From assembly GCA_002717145.1 (NCBI GenBank), contig PBCP01000092.1:1-53888 (forward strand): a stretch of DNA of 53,888 nt, written 5' to 3'. The position numbers and the translations under genes were made by a program. The stretch comes from Planctomycetaceae bacterium. GTDB lineage: Bacteria; Planctomycetota; Planctomycetia; Pirellulales; Pirellulaceae. The number at the start of each line of letters is the position of its first letter. Positions within the stretch are counted from its first letter, which is position 1. A model generated the notes under the pieces. That model did no database searches. It was not told where the DNA came from and was given only the letters and a program-made list of their open reading frames with translations. Below, piece by piece: positions 19,167 to 30,700 of this stretch.

Positions 19167-19933
19167 GTAGTCAACGGCGGTGTTGATTGAGAAAACCGAT
19201 CGATTAGTTCTTTTGTCAGTTCTAATCCGGAGTCATTGTGTAGCCACCAGCTTTGTAGACGTGCTCGCCGTATAACTCCCTTTTCCAATTGTAAGTCTAA
19301 TACCGTATGTTCCCACGTGATTGACGTTTCAGAGTAATCCTGAACCAGGGTATTCATTAAATCTGTTGGATGGACAATCTCGAGATAGGAAATGGAAGAA
19401 CTTAGCTGAACAAGTATCGCTTTGGCATTCAAGACACTATCTGCTGGCTCCCATTGTCCCTCTTCTGTCAACGCTCTTGCTGCCAGTGTATTGACCAGTT
19501 TTGTAGAGGTGCGAATCGGGCAGCGGCTGTCAAGTAAGTCTGTTTGGAGTGAAATGATCGTTTCAATCCCCGTGGCCTCACGGTGCTCAAGCATCCGCCA
19601 GTAGAGTTGTGGAGTAGCCTGACGTTGTGAGTGACTGCTGTAAAGAGTGATCAGGTCATCTCCTCGATGGTAAGCTTCGGCAACCAACTCTTTTTCGAGT
19701 CCCATCTTCATTTGAACAAATTGGTTATGTGACAGCCTTTGCTGGTAAGCGGTTGTGTTTTGAAGTCCTACCTGAGGTGACTCAAGGTTTATATCACATT
19801 GGAGGTTGCCAGCACGAAGCGAAGCATTGGGTTGGTCGATGTGCCACATGCGTTTCGTAATTAAACGGAGACAGAGTTTACTGATTAAATGCAGAATTGA
19901 ATTATGTTTCAAAGTGGAAGACTGTACAAGCAT
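19163..19933 (-). CDS. Protein of unknown function
   Basis: A 256-residue protein whose family I do not recognise. It begins with a moderately hydrophobic, basic stretch. An internal ATG at 19849 (starting MWHIDQPNASLRAG) is an equally good or better start, since neither has a ribosome site. The body is mixed alpha/beta with several Trp residues (EGQWEPADSVL, TSITWEHTVLDL, QSWWLHNDSG). It has no clear signal peptide, membrane helix or catalytic motif. The codon pattern is uninterrupted and no better frame exists on the other strand, which supports a real gene. Its last 4 bases overlap the stop of the DUF1501 gene. Confidence 0.6.
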   Translation of the reverse strand: MLVQSSTLKHNSILHLISKLCLRLITKRMWHIDQPNASLRAGNLQCDINLESPQVGLQNTTAYQQRLSHNQFVQMKMGLEKELVAEAYHRGDDLITLYSSHSQRQATPQLYWRMLEHREATGIETIISLQTDLLDSRCPIRTSTKLVNTLAARALTEEGQWEPADSVLNAKAILVQLSSSISYLEIVHPTDLMNTLVQDYSETSITWEHTVLDLQLEKGVIRRARLQSWWLHNDSGLELTKELIDRFSQSTPPLTT

Positions 19934-20324
19934 ACAAAGGGATGCAGGTCACATTGTGGGCGCATAAAATAACCCCGCCGAATGCCAGAGCATTGCGGCG
20001 GGGCCGGAACAGAGAAGAGGCCAATTGTTAACACGATTTACGATGGAAGCCATATGCATGGCTGGGGAATTCCATAACTGTTAGTAACAGTCCCGTGTAA
20101 CAAAGGAATCTAATTTGATATTAACAACTGCAGTTCCAATGTCCAGTTTTATGTGAAAAAAATACAGCCCTTTGAAGCCGAGTGGAGATTGTAAGTCTTA
20201 ATGTGCCGAGGCATTCTTCTTAACATGGGAAGGCTAGTATTCGATGAGGTATATTGGACATTTGGTTCTCAATTATGTTGAGTTGTACTGCAAAAAAACG
20301 ATAGACGAGGAGAAAAGAATTTTC
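19934..20324. other. Intergenic region with a strong hairpin and a palindrome
   Basis: This 391-base spacer separates the divergent unknown gene and the IMPase-family gene. It holds a strong hairpin at 19974-20004 (listed separately) and a perfect palindrome ACTGTTA-G-TAACAGT at 20077-20091, a candidate operator. The remaining sequence is AT-rich towards 20325 and contains no supported open frame. No confident promoter was found. Confidence 0.4.
19974..20004 (-). terminator. GC-rich hairpin, terminator-like on the minus strand
   Basis: CCCCGCCG pairs with CGGCGGGG (8 bp), and inside it AATGC pairs with GCATT with one bulged G and a 4-base loop. Read on the minus strand, the stem is followed by TTATTTTA, a weak U-tract, so it could terminate or attenuate transcripts entering the unknown gene that starts at 19933. 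On the plus strand no T-run follows. Confidence 0.5.
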
Positions 20325-21140
20325 ATGAGTTTAGAAGAGTTGGCAATCACAGCAGCCAGACAAGCTGGACAGCTTTTGGCCGCGATGCAAGATTCGATTA
20401 ATCCACGCGAAAAGGCCCCTAAGGATTTAGTGACTGAGGCCGATGTTGCATCTCAAAAACGAATCCTCGAGATTCTTACGGCTGAGCGTCCAACGGACAA
20501 CTTTCTAGGAGAGGAAGATTTATCGGAAGAGGCCGATCTGCCTGGGTTGGATCGAACCGTTGGTGCCGAGGCGGACTTGAAGCAGTTAGAATATTGTTGG
20601 GTAATCGACCCGCTTGATGGTACAGCTAACTACGTACATAAATTGCAGACTTATAGTGTCTCCATAGCTCTGTTGAATTATGGAGAGCCAATAGTTGCGG
20701 CTGTTTATGATCCAGTCATGGATGATTGTTATAGTGCTACTCGGGGCAAAGGCGCCAGGGTTAATGGCAAGCCAATCGAGCATAGTGGCGTGGAGCAATT
20801 GTCTCGTTCGTTGATCGCCGCCAGTTTCTCAGCAGGCGTACAACGAGGGTCACCAGAAGTCGACCGGTGGGTCGAGATGCTTTATGAGTGTCAGGCGTTA
20901 AGGCGGCTTGGATCAGCAGCGTTGAATTTGTGCTATGTTGCTCAGGGCGGCTTAGACGGATACTGGGCAACAAGTGTCAAGATTTGGGATATTGCGGCAG
21001 GCATCCTTGTAGTTAGGGAAGCTGGGGGGACTGTGACGTCTATAGATGGTGGGCCATTGAATATTCAGGAAGCAAAGTTTATTGCAGCAGCGACTGAAAA
21101 TCTGCATGAACAGATGATTGACGTGCTCAACCGAGCTTAA
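20325..21140 (+). CDS. Inositol monophosphatase family phosphatase
   Basis: A 271-residue protein. I chose the ATG at 20325 because GAGGAG lies 12 bases upstream. A longer frame from 20244 adds 27 residues with no family match. The metal-binding motifs of the lithium-sensitive phosphatase family are complete: GEED, WVIDPLDGTANYVH, and the later KIWDIAAGILVVREAGG. These place three metal ions for phosphomonoester hydrolysis. Possible substrates are inositol-1-phosphate, histidinol phosphate, 3'-phosphoadenosine 5'-phosphate or a sugar phosphate, and the sequence alone does not decide. Best overall likeness is to the SuhB/IMPase branch. It is cytoplasmic and probably transcribed alone or ahead of the giant gene 105 bases downstream. 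Confidence 0.88.
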   Translation: MSLEELAITAARQAGQLLAAMQDSINPREKAPKDLVTEADVASQKRILEILTAERPTDNFLGEEDLSEEADLPGLDRTVGAEADLKQLEYCWVIDPLDGTANYVHKLQTYSVSIALLNYGEPIVAAVYDPVMDDCYSATRGKGARVNGKPIEHSGVEQLSRSLIAASFSAGVQRGSPEVDRWVEMLYECQALRRLGSAALNLCYVAQGGLDGYWATSVKIWDIAAGILVVREAGGTVTSIDGGPLNIQEAKFIAAATENLHEQMIDVLNRA

Positions 21141-21245
21141 TCTGAGTAGGATTTCCCGATTTCTCATTGATAACCTGACTTGCCAATTTAAAATGGAAGT
21201 ACTTGCTGAGGCAGGTCTTTTCTTACAAGTTATTAGAGTTAGCCA

Positions 21246-24200
21246 ATGCGACATTGGAACCATAAAAGCGATCATGCGCACGTGTTATGCGCACTCTCTC
21301 GTGTCTACGACGCCGTAGGTTCGCCAGCAGTTTTTAAGCTGAGTTGGTTCTGTCTTCTGATATTTTTTCTTTTTTTGGGGTCCGCTGTTACTTTTGGGCA
21401 GCAGGAAGAGGGAAGCGTAGATACTGCAGATGAATCTATTGGGGTTGTTCGTAAGGCACCCACGGAGATTGTGTTATTACGTGATAAAAACGGAAATTTA
21501 GTCAAGGTAGCTACGAATCTTTCGCTGGAAGAATACTTACGTGTATACAATCAGCAAAACGACGTAGAGGATGATAATACACCTCCGGCTTTTGCGATCG
21601 ATCAGGCAATTTATACGGGACAGGCCTCAACGTCGCACTTGATGTTTACGGCAGAATTTCGAGTACAGTTAAAACAGTCTGCTCAGGAACAGTGGGTGAA
21701 GGTTCCTCTGCGGCTTGCTCAGTCGGTAATGAGAGCTGCTCCTAAGTACTCTGGGAATGGAGAATTCTTTGTGACATGGGACTCTCAGTTAGGGCACATT
21801 ATTTGGTTGCGAGGTGAAATCAATAGTTCGCATATTATCACATTCAATCTCACTCGCCCTTTGCGGCAAACCGGACAAGTGACCGAACTTGTATTACAAA
21901 CGCCAGTTACTCGGAGTCAATTTAGACAGCTTATCGTCCCGGTTAGTCGGGCTCAGGCGATTGCAGGTGACTTAGATGTCCGAACAGCGAATAGTGGGAA
22001 TTCGACGACTTCATTTAGCTTTGACTTTCAGATCGACGAACTTGTCGTTGGGTGGAGTGCTTCTAATGCGATATCATCTCAGCCACTGTCGAGGATTCAG
22101 GCCACGGTGGAAACAAGTTTTGCAGTTCACCAAAATCAAAACATCAGTGCTCGCGGGGTTCTCAATGTTTCAGGGTTAGGTGGAAATGTGACCGACTTTG
22201 AAGTGATGTTGCCTCATGGGATGACATTACTGGATTTGCCGAGCCAAACTTTCCGTGTTTCACGTGTTACGATCTCCAATGGACAATCGGCGAAAGAACG
22301 TGAGAAAGTTCGAGTGAGTATTGTGCGTCCACAGCCAAACATTTCAGTGATTCTCGAAGCTCAATCGGCCAAAGATACCATTCCACCTGACGCTAGCCAG
22401 TCTTTTCAGGGGTTTGAGGTGGTTGATGCCGTTAAGCAATCCGGCAAGTTATCGATTAGCACAACGTCCAACTGGGACGTTGCCTGGCAGTTGAGTGGGG
22501 ATATGCGACGTACACCTCGAGTTTTTGATGCTTCTGACAGCCTTGGAATTCAACAGTTTGATTTCGAGTACTACAACGTGGCTTATACAATTGTTGGCGT
22601 GCTACAAGAACGTGAAAATCAGTTTCGAGTAGTGCCGACGTATTTGTTAGAAGTATCTCCATCTCAAATTCGTATGACGACAACTCTACGATGTGTCTAT
22701 TCAGGTTCGGGGCAGTATCAGATCTCTGGTGACTGGCCCGGTTGGGAATTAGATCAGGTTTTTCAGAATGTCGACGAATCGCTTCAACTGGTAAATGCGC
22801 AAATCATCGATGGGAAGTTGACATTTAAGGTTTCAACGGTCGAACCCGATTCACGAGGGGAATTCGATGTAATCATCCGGTCAAGGCGTCAACTGTCTGA
22901 CGGAACGGCTGAGGTTGAGCAGGTATTGAATCTCCTCGTGCCTCAGGTGAATGTTTCCAGCGAAAAGAATGCAGATATCTTGCAAGGAGCACAAACCGTT
23001 ATTTTGCAGCCTGCCGACAATGTTGAATTGATTCCGGACAGTGAAAAAATTGAAGGTTTGTTAGTAGGCAGCTTGAGTGATATCTCGGAGGCGGAATTGC
23101 CAGATTATCAGCAAACGCCGTTGGTCTTCAACTCTTTACCGAATCGAGCAGAAGGTGAGGCCATTAGGGTAGTGGGGAGTGTCGGGACGCGTAAACGAAG
23201 TGTATTAGTGGCATCAAGTACGTCGATACAACTGGAAGAAAAATTTGCATCATTTGAGCAGGTGCTGGACTATCAAATCGCCTATGAATCCATCCGCCAG
23301 ATTACATTGACAGTGCCAGGGATCGTGCGACGCCCTGAAAACCTTCGGGTATTTCTGCAGGTAGATGATTCAACAGGAGAAGACAGTGGGCCGGGTAGTG
23401 TTTTACCGTGGAGTATTGTACCTAGTTCCATACAGACGGACGAAGTTCGGGAGAAACTAGAGATTGAACAGGTAACCGTCGACCTATTAGCGGATTACCG
23501 GGGCTCTTTGCGTCTCGTACTCAGATATCAGGAACAGTTGCCGTTACTTTTGGCAGACTCATCTCAGCGTGTTAATTTCCTTCTTGTGTCACCCATTACG
23601 GATGAGATTCGATTGGTGCAGAACCAGGTGACGATAAACACGCAAGATATCTTCGTAAGTGAGCCAGCCGGAGATGTCTGGCAGGTGATACGGGGGGTCG
23701 CTATGGAGGATACCGGTGGCGATAGCTTGAGATTACAGGCATCCGAGGGTACAACGAGTCTTCCCGTTCAGATGCGAATGCGTAGGGACGTGACACGCAC
23801 GTCTACCTTAATTCAACGAAGGTGGGTACAAACGGCGCTCCTAAACGGGCAGTGTAGAGAGCGGTTGTCGATGTTAATCCGTACGAATGAAACGGATTTA
23901 AATATGCAATTTCCGGTCGGTGAAATTGACCAGGCGACATTGATTGTGGCTGTCAACAATCAACGTGTGCCAGTTGAACAAGTGGTTTTAGATGCCCAGG
24001 GCCAACTGACCGTCCGACTGGCATCTTCCAGTATTGAATCGGAATATCGGGTCGAATGCTGGTATATGCGAGCCGGCTTTGACGCAAGTCGATTGGACCT
24101 CCTCTTACCTCAGATCGTGAATTCCAAGATGAGCGGTTCGACTTATTGGCAGGTGGTTACTACCATTGATCAGCATTTGCTGGGTACTCCTCAGGGCTGG

Positions 24201-24752
24201 ACTCCCGAATATGGTTGGGTGTGGTCCGGGTTATACTGGTTTCGAAATTCAATCCTCGAGCAATCAGACCTTGAGTCATGGGTAGGAGTCAATTCTCAGT
24301 TGACTTTACCCGAAAACACGAACCAGTATTTACTATCCACAGTGGGGGAAGTTGAAGTCCTATCGGCAGCTGTGACCAGTCGCTCTACTCTGTTAATGTT
24401 TTTGTCGGGTTTGGTACTGCTCGTCGGGTTAGCGATTCTTCGCTTACGCTTCATGCAGCAGCCAATAGTGGTCTTTGGTGTTGGGCTTTTCGCGGCAATC
24501 GCCGCTGCTTGGTTTCCAGAACTCATGTTACTTGTTTTGCAGGCGTCATTTTTAGGTGGTCTGTTGGTAATCTTTTCCAGGGTGTTGGATTGGATGTTAT
24601 CCGTACCAGGCCAAACTATCATACCGATTCGTCGAACGAGTATTCAAAAGGATACTGATTCAGCCGCGATTTCACTTCTTAAACTTGAATCCTCTATCAC
24701 AGCGGCCGGCAGTGCCCCGGCGAGTGATGATTCTCAACAACAGCAGGCCTAG
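21246..24752 (+). CDS. Giant exported membrane-anchored protein, unknown family
   Basis: A 1168-residue protein. A hydrophobic export signal lies at about residues 29-50 (FKLSWFCLLIFFLFLGSAV), followed by QQEEG. The large middle part is predicted to be almost entirely beta-strands with short turns and no enzyme motif I recognise. A stretch near the start reads LLRDKNGNLVKV, a phrase I associate with large planctomycete envelope proteins. Three or so hydrophobic helices at about 1045-1117 form a C-terminal membrane anchor, and a polar tail of about 50 residues follows, rich in Ser and Gln. The stop codon shares one base with the GTG start of the next giant gene (TAGTG), so translation is likely coupled. 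The exact start is uncertain, since there is no strong ribosome site. Confidence 0.8.
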   Translation: MRHWNHKSDHAHVLCALSRVYDAVGSPAVFKLSWFCLLIFFLFLGSAVTFGQQEEGSVDTADESIGVVRKAPTEIVLLRDKNGNLVKVATNLSLEEYLRVYNQQNDVEDDNTPPAFAIDQAIYTGQASTSHLMFTAEFRVQLKQSAQEQWVKVPLRLAQSVMRAAPKYSGNGEFFVTWDSQLGHIIWLRGEINSSHIITFNLTRPLRQTGQVTELVLQTPVTRSQFRQLIVPVSRAQAIAGDLDVRTANSGNSTTSFSFDFQIDELVVGWSASNAISSQPLSRIQATVETSFAVHQNQNISARGVLNVSGLGGNVTDFEVMLPHGMTLLDLPSQTFRVSRVTISNGQSAKEREKVRVSIVRPQPNISVILEAQSAKDTIPPDASQSFQGFEVVDAVKQSGKLSISTTSNWDVAWQLSGDMRRTPRVFDASDSLGIQQFDFEYYNVAYTIVGVLQERENQFRVVPTYLLEVSPSQIRMTTTLRCVYSGSGQYQISGDWPGWELDQVFQNVDESLQLVNAQIIDGKLTFKVSTVEPDSRGEFDVIIRSRRQLSDGTAEVEQVLNLLVPQVNVSSEKNADILQGAQTVILQPADNVELIPDSEKIEGLLVGSLSDISEAELPDYQQTPLVFNSLPNRAEGEAIRVVGSVGTRKRSVLVASSTSIQLEEKFASFEQVLDYQIAYESIRQITLTVPGIVRRPENLRVFLQVDDSTGEDSGPGSVLPWSIVPSSIQTDEVREKLEIEQVTVDLLADYRGSLRLVLRYQEQLPLLLADSSQRVNFLLVSPITDEIRLVQNQVTINTQDIFVSEPAGDVWQVIRGVAMEDTGGDSLRLQASEGTTSLPVQMRMRRDVTRTSTLIQRRWVQTALLNGQCRERLSMLIRTNETDLNMQFPVGEIDQATLIVAVNNQRVPVEQVVLDAQGQLTVRLASSSIESEYRVECWYMRAGFDASRLDLLLPQIVNSKMSGSTYWQVVTTIDQHLLGTPQGWTPEYGWVWSGLYWFRNSILEQSDLESWVGVNSQLTLPENTNQYLLSTVGEVEVLSAAVTSRSTLLMFLSGLVLLVGLAILRLRFMQQPIVVFGVGLFAAIAAAWFPELMLLVLQASFLGGLLVIFSRVLDWMLSVPGQTIIPIRRTSIQKDTDSAAISLLKLESSITAAGSAPASDDSQQQQA

Positions 24753-27700
24753 TGGTGAAACGACTTGGAATTCAATTCGTTCTAATCCCGTCGATCCTGA
24801 TGGCAATGCTTCCAACGGCCCGAGGGCAACAGTCGACTGCTGCAAAGCCTATCGATTTAATCTATCGCCAGTTCAAGGTGAATGAAGCCGATATCGATGA
24901 GATTCTTGAGGGTACCGTTCCACTTCAACGAAATAAGTTTGAGGAAATGGTCAATGCTGTTAATCGTCTGAGCAGACAAAATACTGAGTCGTCCCCGGAT
25001 TTCCGTCAGGGAGGTTACATTCGTCAGGCCATGTATTACGGGCGCATTCAGGGAGGGCAGATAATTGATGGGCGTGCAGTTCTGAGCATCGATGGAGAAT
25101 CGCAAGGCGGGTTTATACCATTAGTGCCTTTATCGATAGCGTTGGACACTCCTCAATGGGTCGTCAAGACAAACGATGATGCTCCGGCAACAAGTATCGA
25201 GGCTATTAGTGGTGTCACAGAAAGAGCGTTGCCTATCTTAAGACTGAATGGCTCCGGCGAACTTATCTTTAACTGGAGCCTTAACGGGGAGTCTGTGATC
25301 GAAAGTGAGCGAAAGTTTGTTTTTGAAGTGCCTCAGAGTGAGTCGAACTATCTGATTCTTGATTTGCCGAACGAATTTATCTTGCGGGCATCCAATGGAA
25401 TCGTTTGGTCACCGGAACGTAATGAAGTACCTTTACCAGTTGAAGGAATGCCGGAATTGTTGGAAGAGCATGTTCGCTGGGTGGTCCAACTTGGAACTCG
25501 TTCAAGAACATCGTTGACGCTTCTATCTAAGGAAACCGAGGGCAGTAATTCCAATGTGCTGTTTTATAGTCAGGAATTGCAATATTCTATGGCACGCGAC
25601 GGCTTGCAATTATCGAGTCGTTTGACATTGGATTCAGTGTTAGCTCAGCGTCAGGCGGTAACGATCGAGCTTTCACCAGAGTTGGAATTGGTGCAAATTT
25701 CGACAGAAGGCAGAGAGCTTGCCCCGATTCGTTTGAGTCCAGATGTGAATCAGTGGTCTGTTATTTTGGAGCCTCAGGGAGGTGCCGTTCAATTGGATGT
25801 CGTAGCCGTCGGCAAATTTTTACCCTTACAGCCACAAATATTGCCTTTGATGAACGTGGTGGATGGAATCTGGAGGCAGGGCCAGATGACGTTACAGATT
25901 GTCGAAGATTTGGAACTGTACCGATTGGATGTTCAAGGAGCCTTGGAGAGTCGGATCGAATCTGCCAGTGACGCCAAACGGCGAATCTTTGAAATGTTTG
26001 GTCCAAATCCACATGTATTGGTCGTCGCTGGTCATCAGGAAGCAGAGCTATACGCTTCCCAGATATCACGTTTTGAGTTTGTCGCTAATCGACTAGATCT
26101 GCAGACGGAAATTCGTTTAACGACAGCGGTAGAATCATTGCATCAGCTTCACCTTGAGATTCAGCCTGACTGGGAATTAAAGTCCGTCACGTTGGCAGGA
26201 TCGGAAGTAAGTTCAAGACGATTTCTACCTCGAGTCAATCTGATTGAGCGAAATGGAGTCGTCTTACATGAAATCGAATTACAAGAGGGGGTTGAGGCAG
26301 GACGAGTGGTTTCCTTGAGATTGAACCTTTCGCGGCCATTAGGTAACCAACGTGCCTCAGGCGAATTATTAAATGTCATAAACTTTCCCAGTATTTCCGA
26401 GTCTCCATTACAGCAAAAGAAAGTCATCCTGCAGCAGCATTTAATCGGATTGACGACACAACAGCCGAATGTGTTACAGGTTTCCCGTTCGGGAAACACC
26501 CAGATTAACCGCCTCAATCCGGCTAGCGAACAGGTGTCAGCAGAACCTCTATTGCGGGACGTCGGTACCGTATTTGATTCCACGAGCAGTCTGACGGGTT
26601 TGCAAGTAGAATCAGTCCTCGCTGCTCAGTCATTTGTAGCTGAGTTGAAAACGAGTTTGACCGTCACGGATCTTGTAGCCGAGGAAACGCGTATTCAAGT
26701 GCGTCCAACGGGTACGCCAGTACGTCAAGTCGTCGTTTATAGCTCCGGGTTATCTGCATCGGCTGTACAGTGGCGTCTTGAAGTTGATGATACAGAGCTT
26801 GTTCAGTCCGAAGAGATTGCTAGTGTTCAGGTTACCGAGGATGGTGGCTGGCAACGCTGGCAAATCGATCTGGTGGAATCTCGTGTGACATCTTTTAACC
26901 TGATCGGGACTCGAACCTTCGAATTAGAACAGCTGACGCGTCTCCCTCTGTATCGTGTTGAAGATGCCAAGTCGTTTGCGGGGGCGGTAGAAATTGGCTG
27001 GCATGGGAACGTCGATGTTGAAATTAGTCGCGAACCGTCGATGGAACGTGTATTGCCGGACAGTCCGGGATTGCCAACAACAGTTTATCGGCAGGCATTT
27101 CAATATGGAATTCCCGTTGGAACCCCTCCACAGGTCTCCATCACGCCAAATACTGAGCTACAGGAACACGTCATTTGGAATGCCCATATGCATTCCAAAT
27201 ACCTTGCTCAAGGATTCAGTAGCCATGAATTGCGTTATGTGGTGGAAAAATTTGGGCAACAGAATCTTGACGTTGATTTGCCTCCGGAGGTTGAAGTGGA
27301 AAGCGTGTGGGTTGACGCTCAACGTATCCATTTAACTTCGATTAGAAATTCGGACAACCTCAGTCATCTAAAGATCCCTTTAGCTGCAGGAGATCGCTTT
27401 TCCCGGGTCCGTATTCGGTTTAAGACAAGTTCAGATGCTTTAGGTTTCCGGACAGAATTGCAAAAACCCCTTCCCAAGGTAAATGCCCGAATCTTGCAGG
27501 CTTACTGGTCAGTTGCTGTGCCTCCTGGCTATGAACTTGGCGCACAGAAGGGACAATATTCTGTGGCGACTCGTCTTTTCGGACCGTGGCTCAAGGCTGA
27601 GTCGGATAGTCGTCGACGGCATTATGATTTATCCGATCGAGTTGATGTCAGTAACCGACAGGCAACCGAAATTACTTCGTTGCTTGAGCGAGCAGCATCA

Positions 27701-30700
27701 GTTGGCCTTGGGGCTGGCCAGCAGTCCGGATTGACCTGGGCTGTGTGGCTGCGAAATGTCCAGTATTTATTATCGGAGGAATTAAGAGATCTCGAACTTG
27801 TTGTAGATGTGGTCGCCTTGGACGCGTTGGGAATTGATCCGATGACGCAACTGAGCTCCGAAGTCAACGAAGCGACGGGGGCTGCTTCCATGCAATGGTT
27901 GCGTCATGCTGAACTTGCGTTTGTGAGGGATGAAAATTATCTGACTCTCTCGTCAGATCGTTGGATCGACCAAGATGCGTTGAGTACCGGGCGTGTGGTC
28001 ATCGTGGATGACAATATACGACCTGTGTTCACAACTTATCAGTTGGCAGGCGGATCGATTGTCAAACTTGAAGACTGGGTTTTGGGACGAAGAGTACTTT
28101 CCATGTTGTCCGAATTGGAAGTGAGGCAATTACATGAAATGCTTCGCCAAGATCTTATGTGGACGTACGAATCTGGAGTGAAAAAGGCCGATGCCCGAAT
28201 CTCTTTGGTCGTTTATAACCATTCGTCGCTGGTATCAGCCGCTTGGGCAAGCCTTCTTGTTTGGGTAGGTTTTTTGCTATGGTTTAGTCGTCGCTTCTGG
28301 AAAATGTCCTTTCTCGCACCAGGTGTGACGGCAACGTTTGCGATGTTCATCGACGAAGCTTTTGTTGAATTTGGAGCACAGGCATTTGTAGCTTCGTTAT
28401 CGGTGGGGGTGTGTACGGTAGCTAACAGATTAAGAGCTAGGCTGATTATTCAAAAAGCTGACCCGGAGATGGACTTTGATTTACAAGCACGCCCCGGGTT
28501 GGCAACCTCGATTCTAGTGCTGGCATTAGTGTTTTCCGGGACAATTGATTCTATTGCGTACCAGCAACCTGAAGGATCGGACCAGGAAAGGAGTCAACAG
28601 GAGAGTGTTGAGCAAAGGATTCCCTCGGTACATAGTGTTTTTCTTCCCGTCGATGATGAGGGAGCTGACGTCGGAGAGTATTTGTATGTTGCTGATGAAC
28701 TTTATCAAAACCTGCGAAAATGGTATGCCACAACCGATAAGAAGACTGAAAACTGGCTGATAACTCAGGCGCAATATCAGGTGAACTGGAATTCAAACCC
28801 ACAGGATGAAAACGATGTCACGCCGGTTTTAAATATCGTGTTCGAGATTAATCTGGGGCTCGGTGTTTCCCAGATTTCTCTTCCCTTTAATGTGCAGGAA
28901 TGTGCAATTCAGAGCGTGGTTATTGCAAGTGAGAATGCGGAGTATCAATGGCAAGACGATGGCAAGGCTATTGTCCTGGAAGTGTCTCAGCAGGGCACGG
29001 TTACGGCTGAAATTGAACTGACACCTGTCGTTCAGGCGAGCAATGACGTTAAACGCTTCGAACTCAGCATCCCGGGCGTCCCCGAATCAACTCTGGAATC
29101 TTCTCCAGTGTCAGATGAGCACAAAATTCTGTTTTCCGGTGTTCAGGGGCGTACTCGTGTAGACGCGTTGAGCGGACGATTAGTCGCTGCACTTGGTAGT
29201 ACACGACAGATTGGAGTTGTTTGGGGAATTGGTGCCGTCGAAATAGCAGGTGCATCCGTACTCGAATCGGAAGAATACTATTGGTTAAAAATTGCTCCTC
29301 ATTCAGTAGTCCTGGATGTGTGGATCAAAGTTGATGTTGTTGCCGGAACGACTCAGCAGTTCAGTATGAATGTGGACCCTCGCCTGCGATTGCTGCCGAT
29401 ACGTCCCGGGCAGCTTTTGAGTGGTGCTCCCAGAATTCGTGATGGCGAATTAAAGACGTTGTATTTTTCTCTCCAACGCCCGGTTTCTGACTCATTTGAG
29501 GTTCGTTTGTCATTTTATCTTGAAGATGTCTCGGGAATTGGCAATGTTCCCGTACCGGAAGTGGTGCCGGTCGTGCAGCGACGCCGAGAGCGTTGGCTTG
29601 CGTTGAGTGTAGATCGTGACTTAACCTGGCATAGTCCCTTAGATGCAGCAAGTAAAGAAATACAACAGGCAATAGCTTTACAATGGGGGACTCAGGAGGA
29701 GGTTCAGGCGGCTTACGCCCTGACAGACACAAACTTTGGTCTCAATGAACCGATTACTACATTGCCGCGTGTTGTGAAGACAGAGGTGGTTCAGTCTACA
29801 GATGTCATCGTCGATTTCGATGAATTACTGTTGTTGTATCGGGCAGACCTTTCCATTGAGGATGGTATCGCATTCCAACAGTTTTACCGCGTACCTCAAG
29901 GGCTCATTGTGGATTCCGCCACAGTACATCAGGATGGCGTTGTATTGAATGCCAGTGTTCAGCATTCCAGCGAAGGGTATCTCACTGTCTTCACGGACGA
30001 TGGTGTCACTGGCGACCTGACACTTGAACTACGAGGTCGAGTTCCGTTACTTCGTCAGCAAGGAAACGGTCAACGACGTGTGATTCAAATTCCCACGATT
30101 ACAAATGAGGCTGGTATCGTAATAGACGATCAAATCAAGGTCATCCAACGTACAGGGACGTTGATCGAAATTCGTGGTAAAGAACCACCTGAATTAGAAG
30201 AAGGAGATTACTTAGAAAGTTTGGGGGGCCGGCTTGTAGCGGTATTTGAATCTTCGCTGGCGGCACGGAAATGCCAGCTTCAGATACGCCGAAACGTGCC
30301 TGGATACCGTGGAGCGGCTGGCGGTGGTTTCGTGCAGCGTGATGGAAATCGTACATTTGATTTGACGGCTGATTTACAAGTCATCAACGGTGCCGTCGAT
30401 CAAATTCAACTGCAAATTGAGACAATCCAGTTTCAGCAGGTTAGGGAATTAACGGGGAATTTTGTTGTTAAGACAATCCAAAGCGGTCCGGATAGCTACT
30501 TATTAAACTTACGCTCAAAGGAGGTGATTTCAGATCGCACAACGTTTCACTTGAGTTTTGAGCTGGAGGATACGGATGGAATTCTGAAGCTGCCGGGATT
30601 TGATTTTATTAGCAATCGCTTGGGTAATGTACAGCAGTTCTTCTATGCACCCCTGAAAATCGACGAACAACAGGTGGAATGGGAGGCGTTTGGAGCTCAA

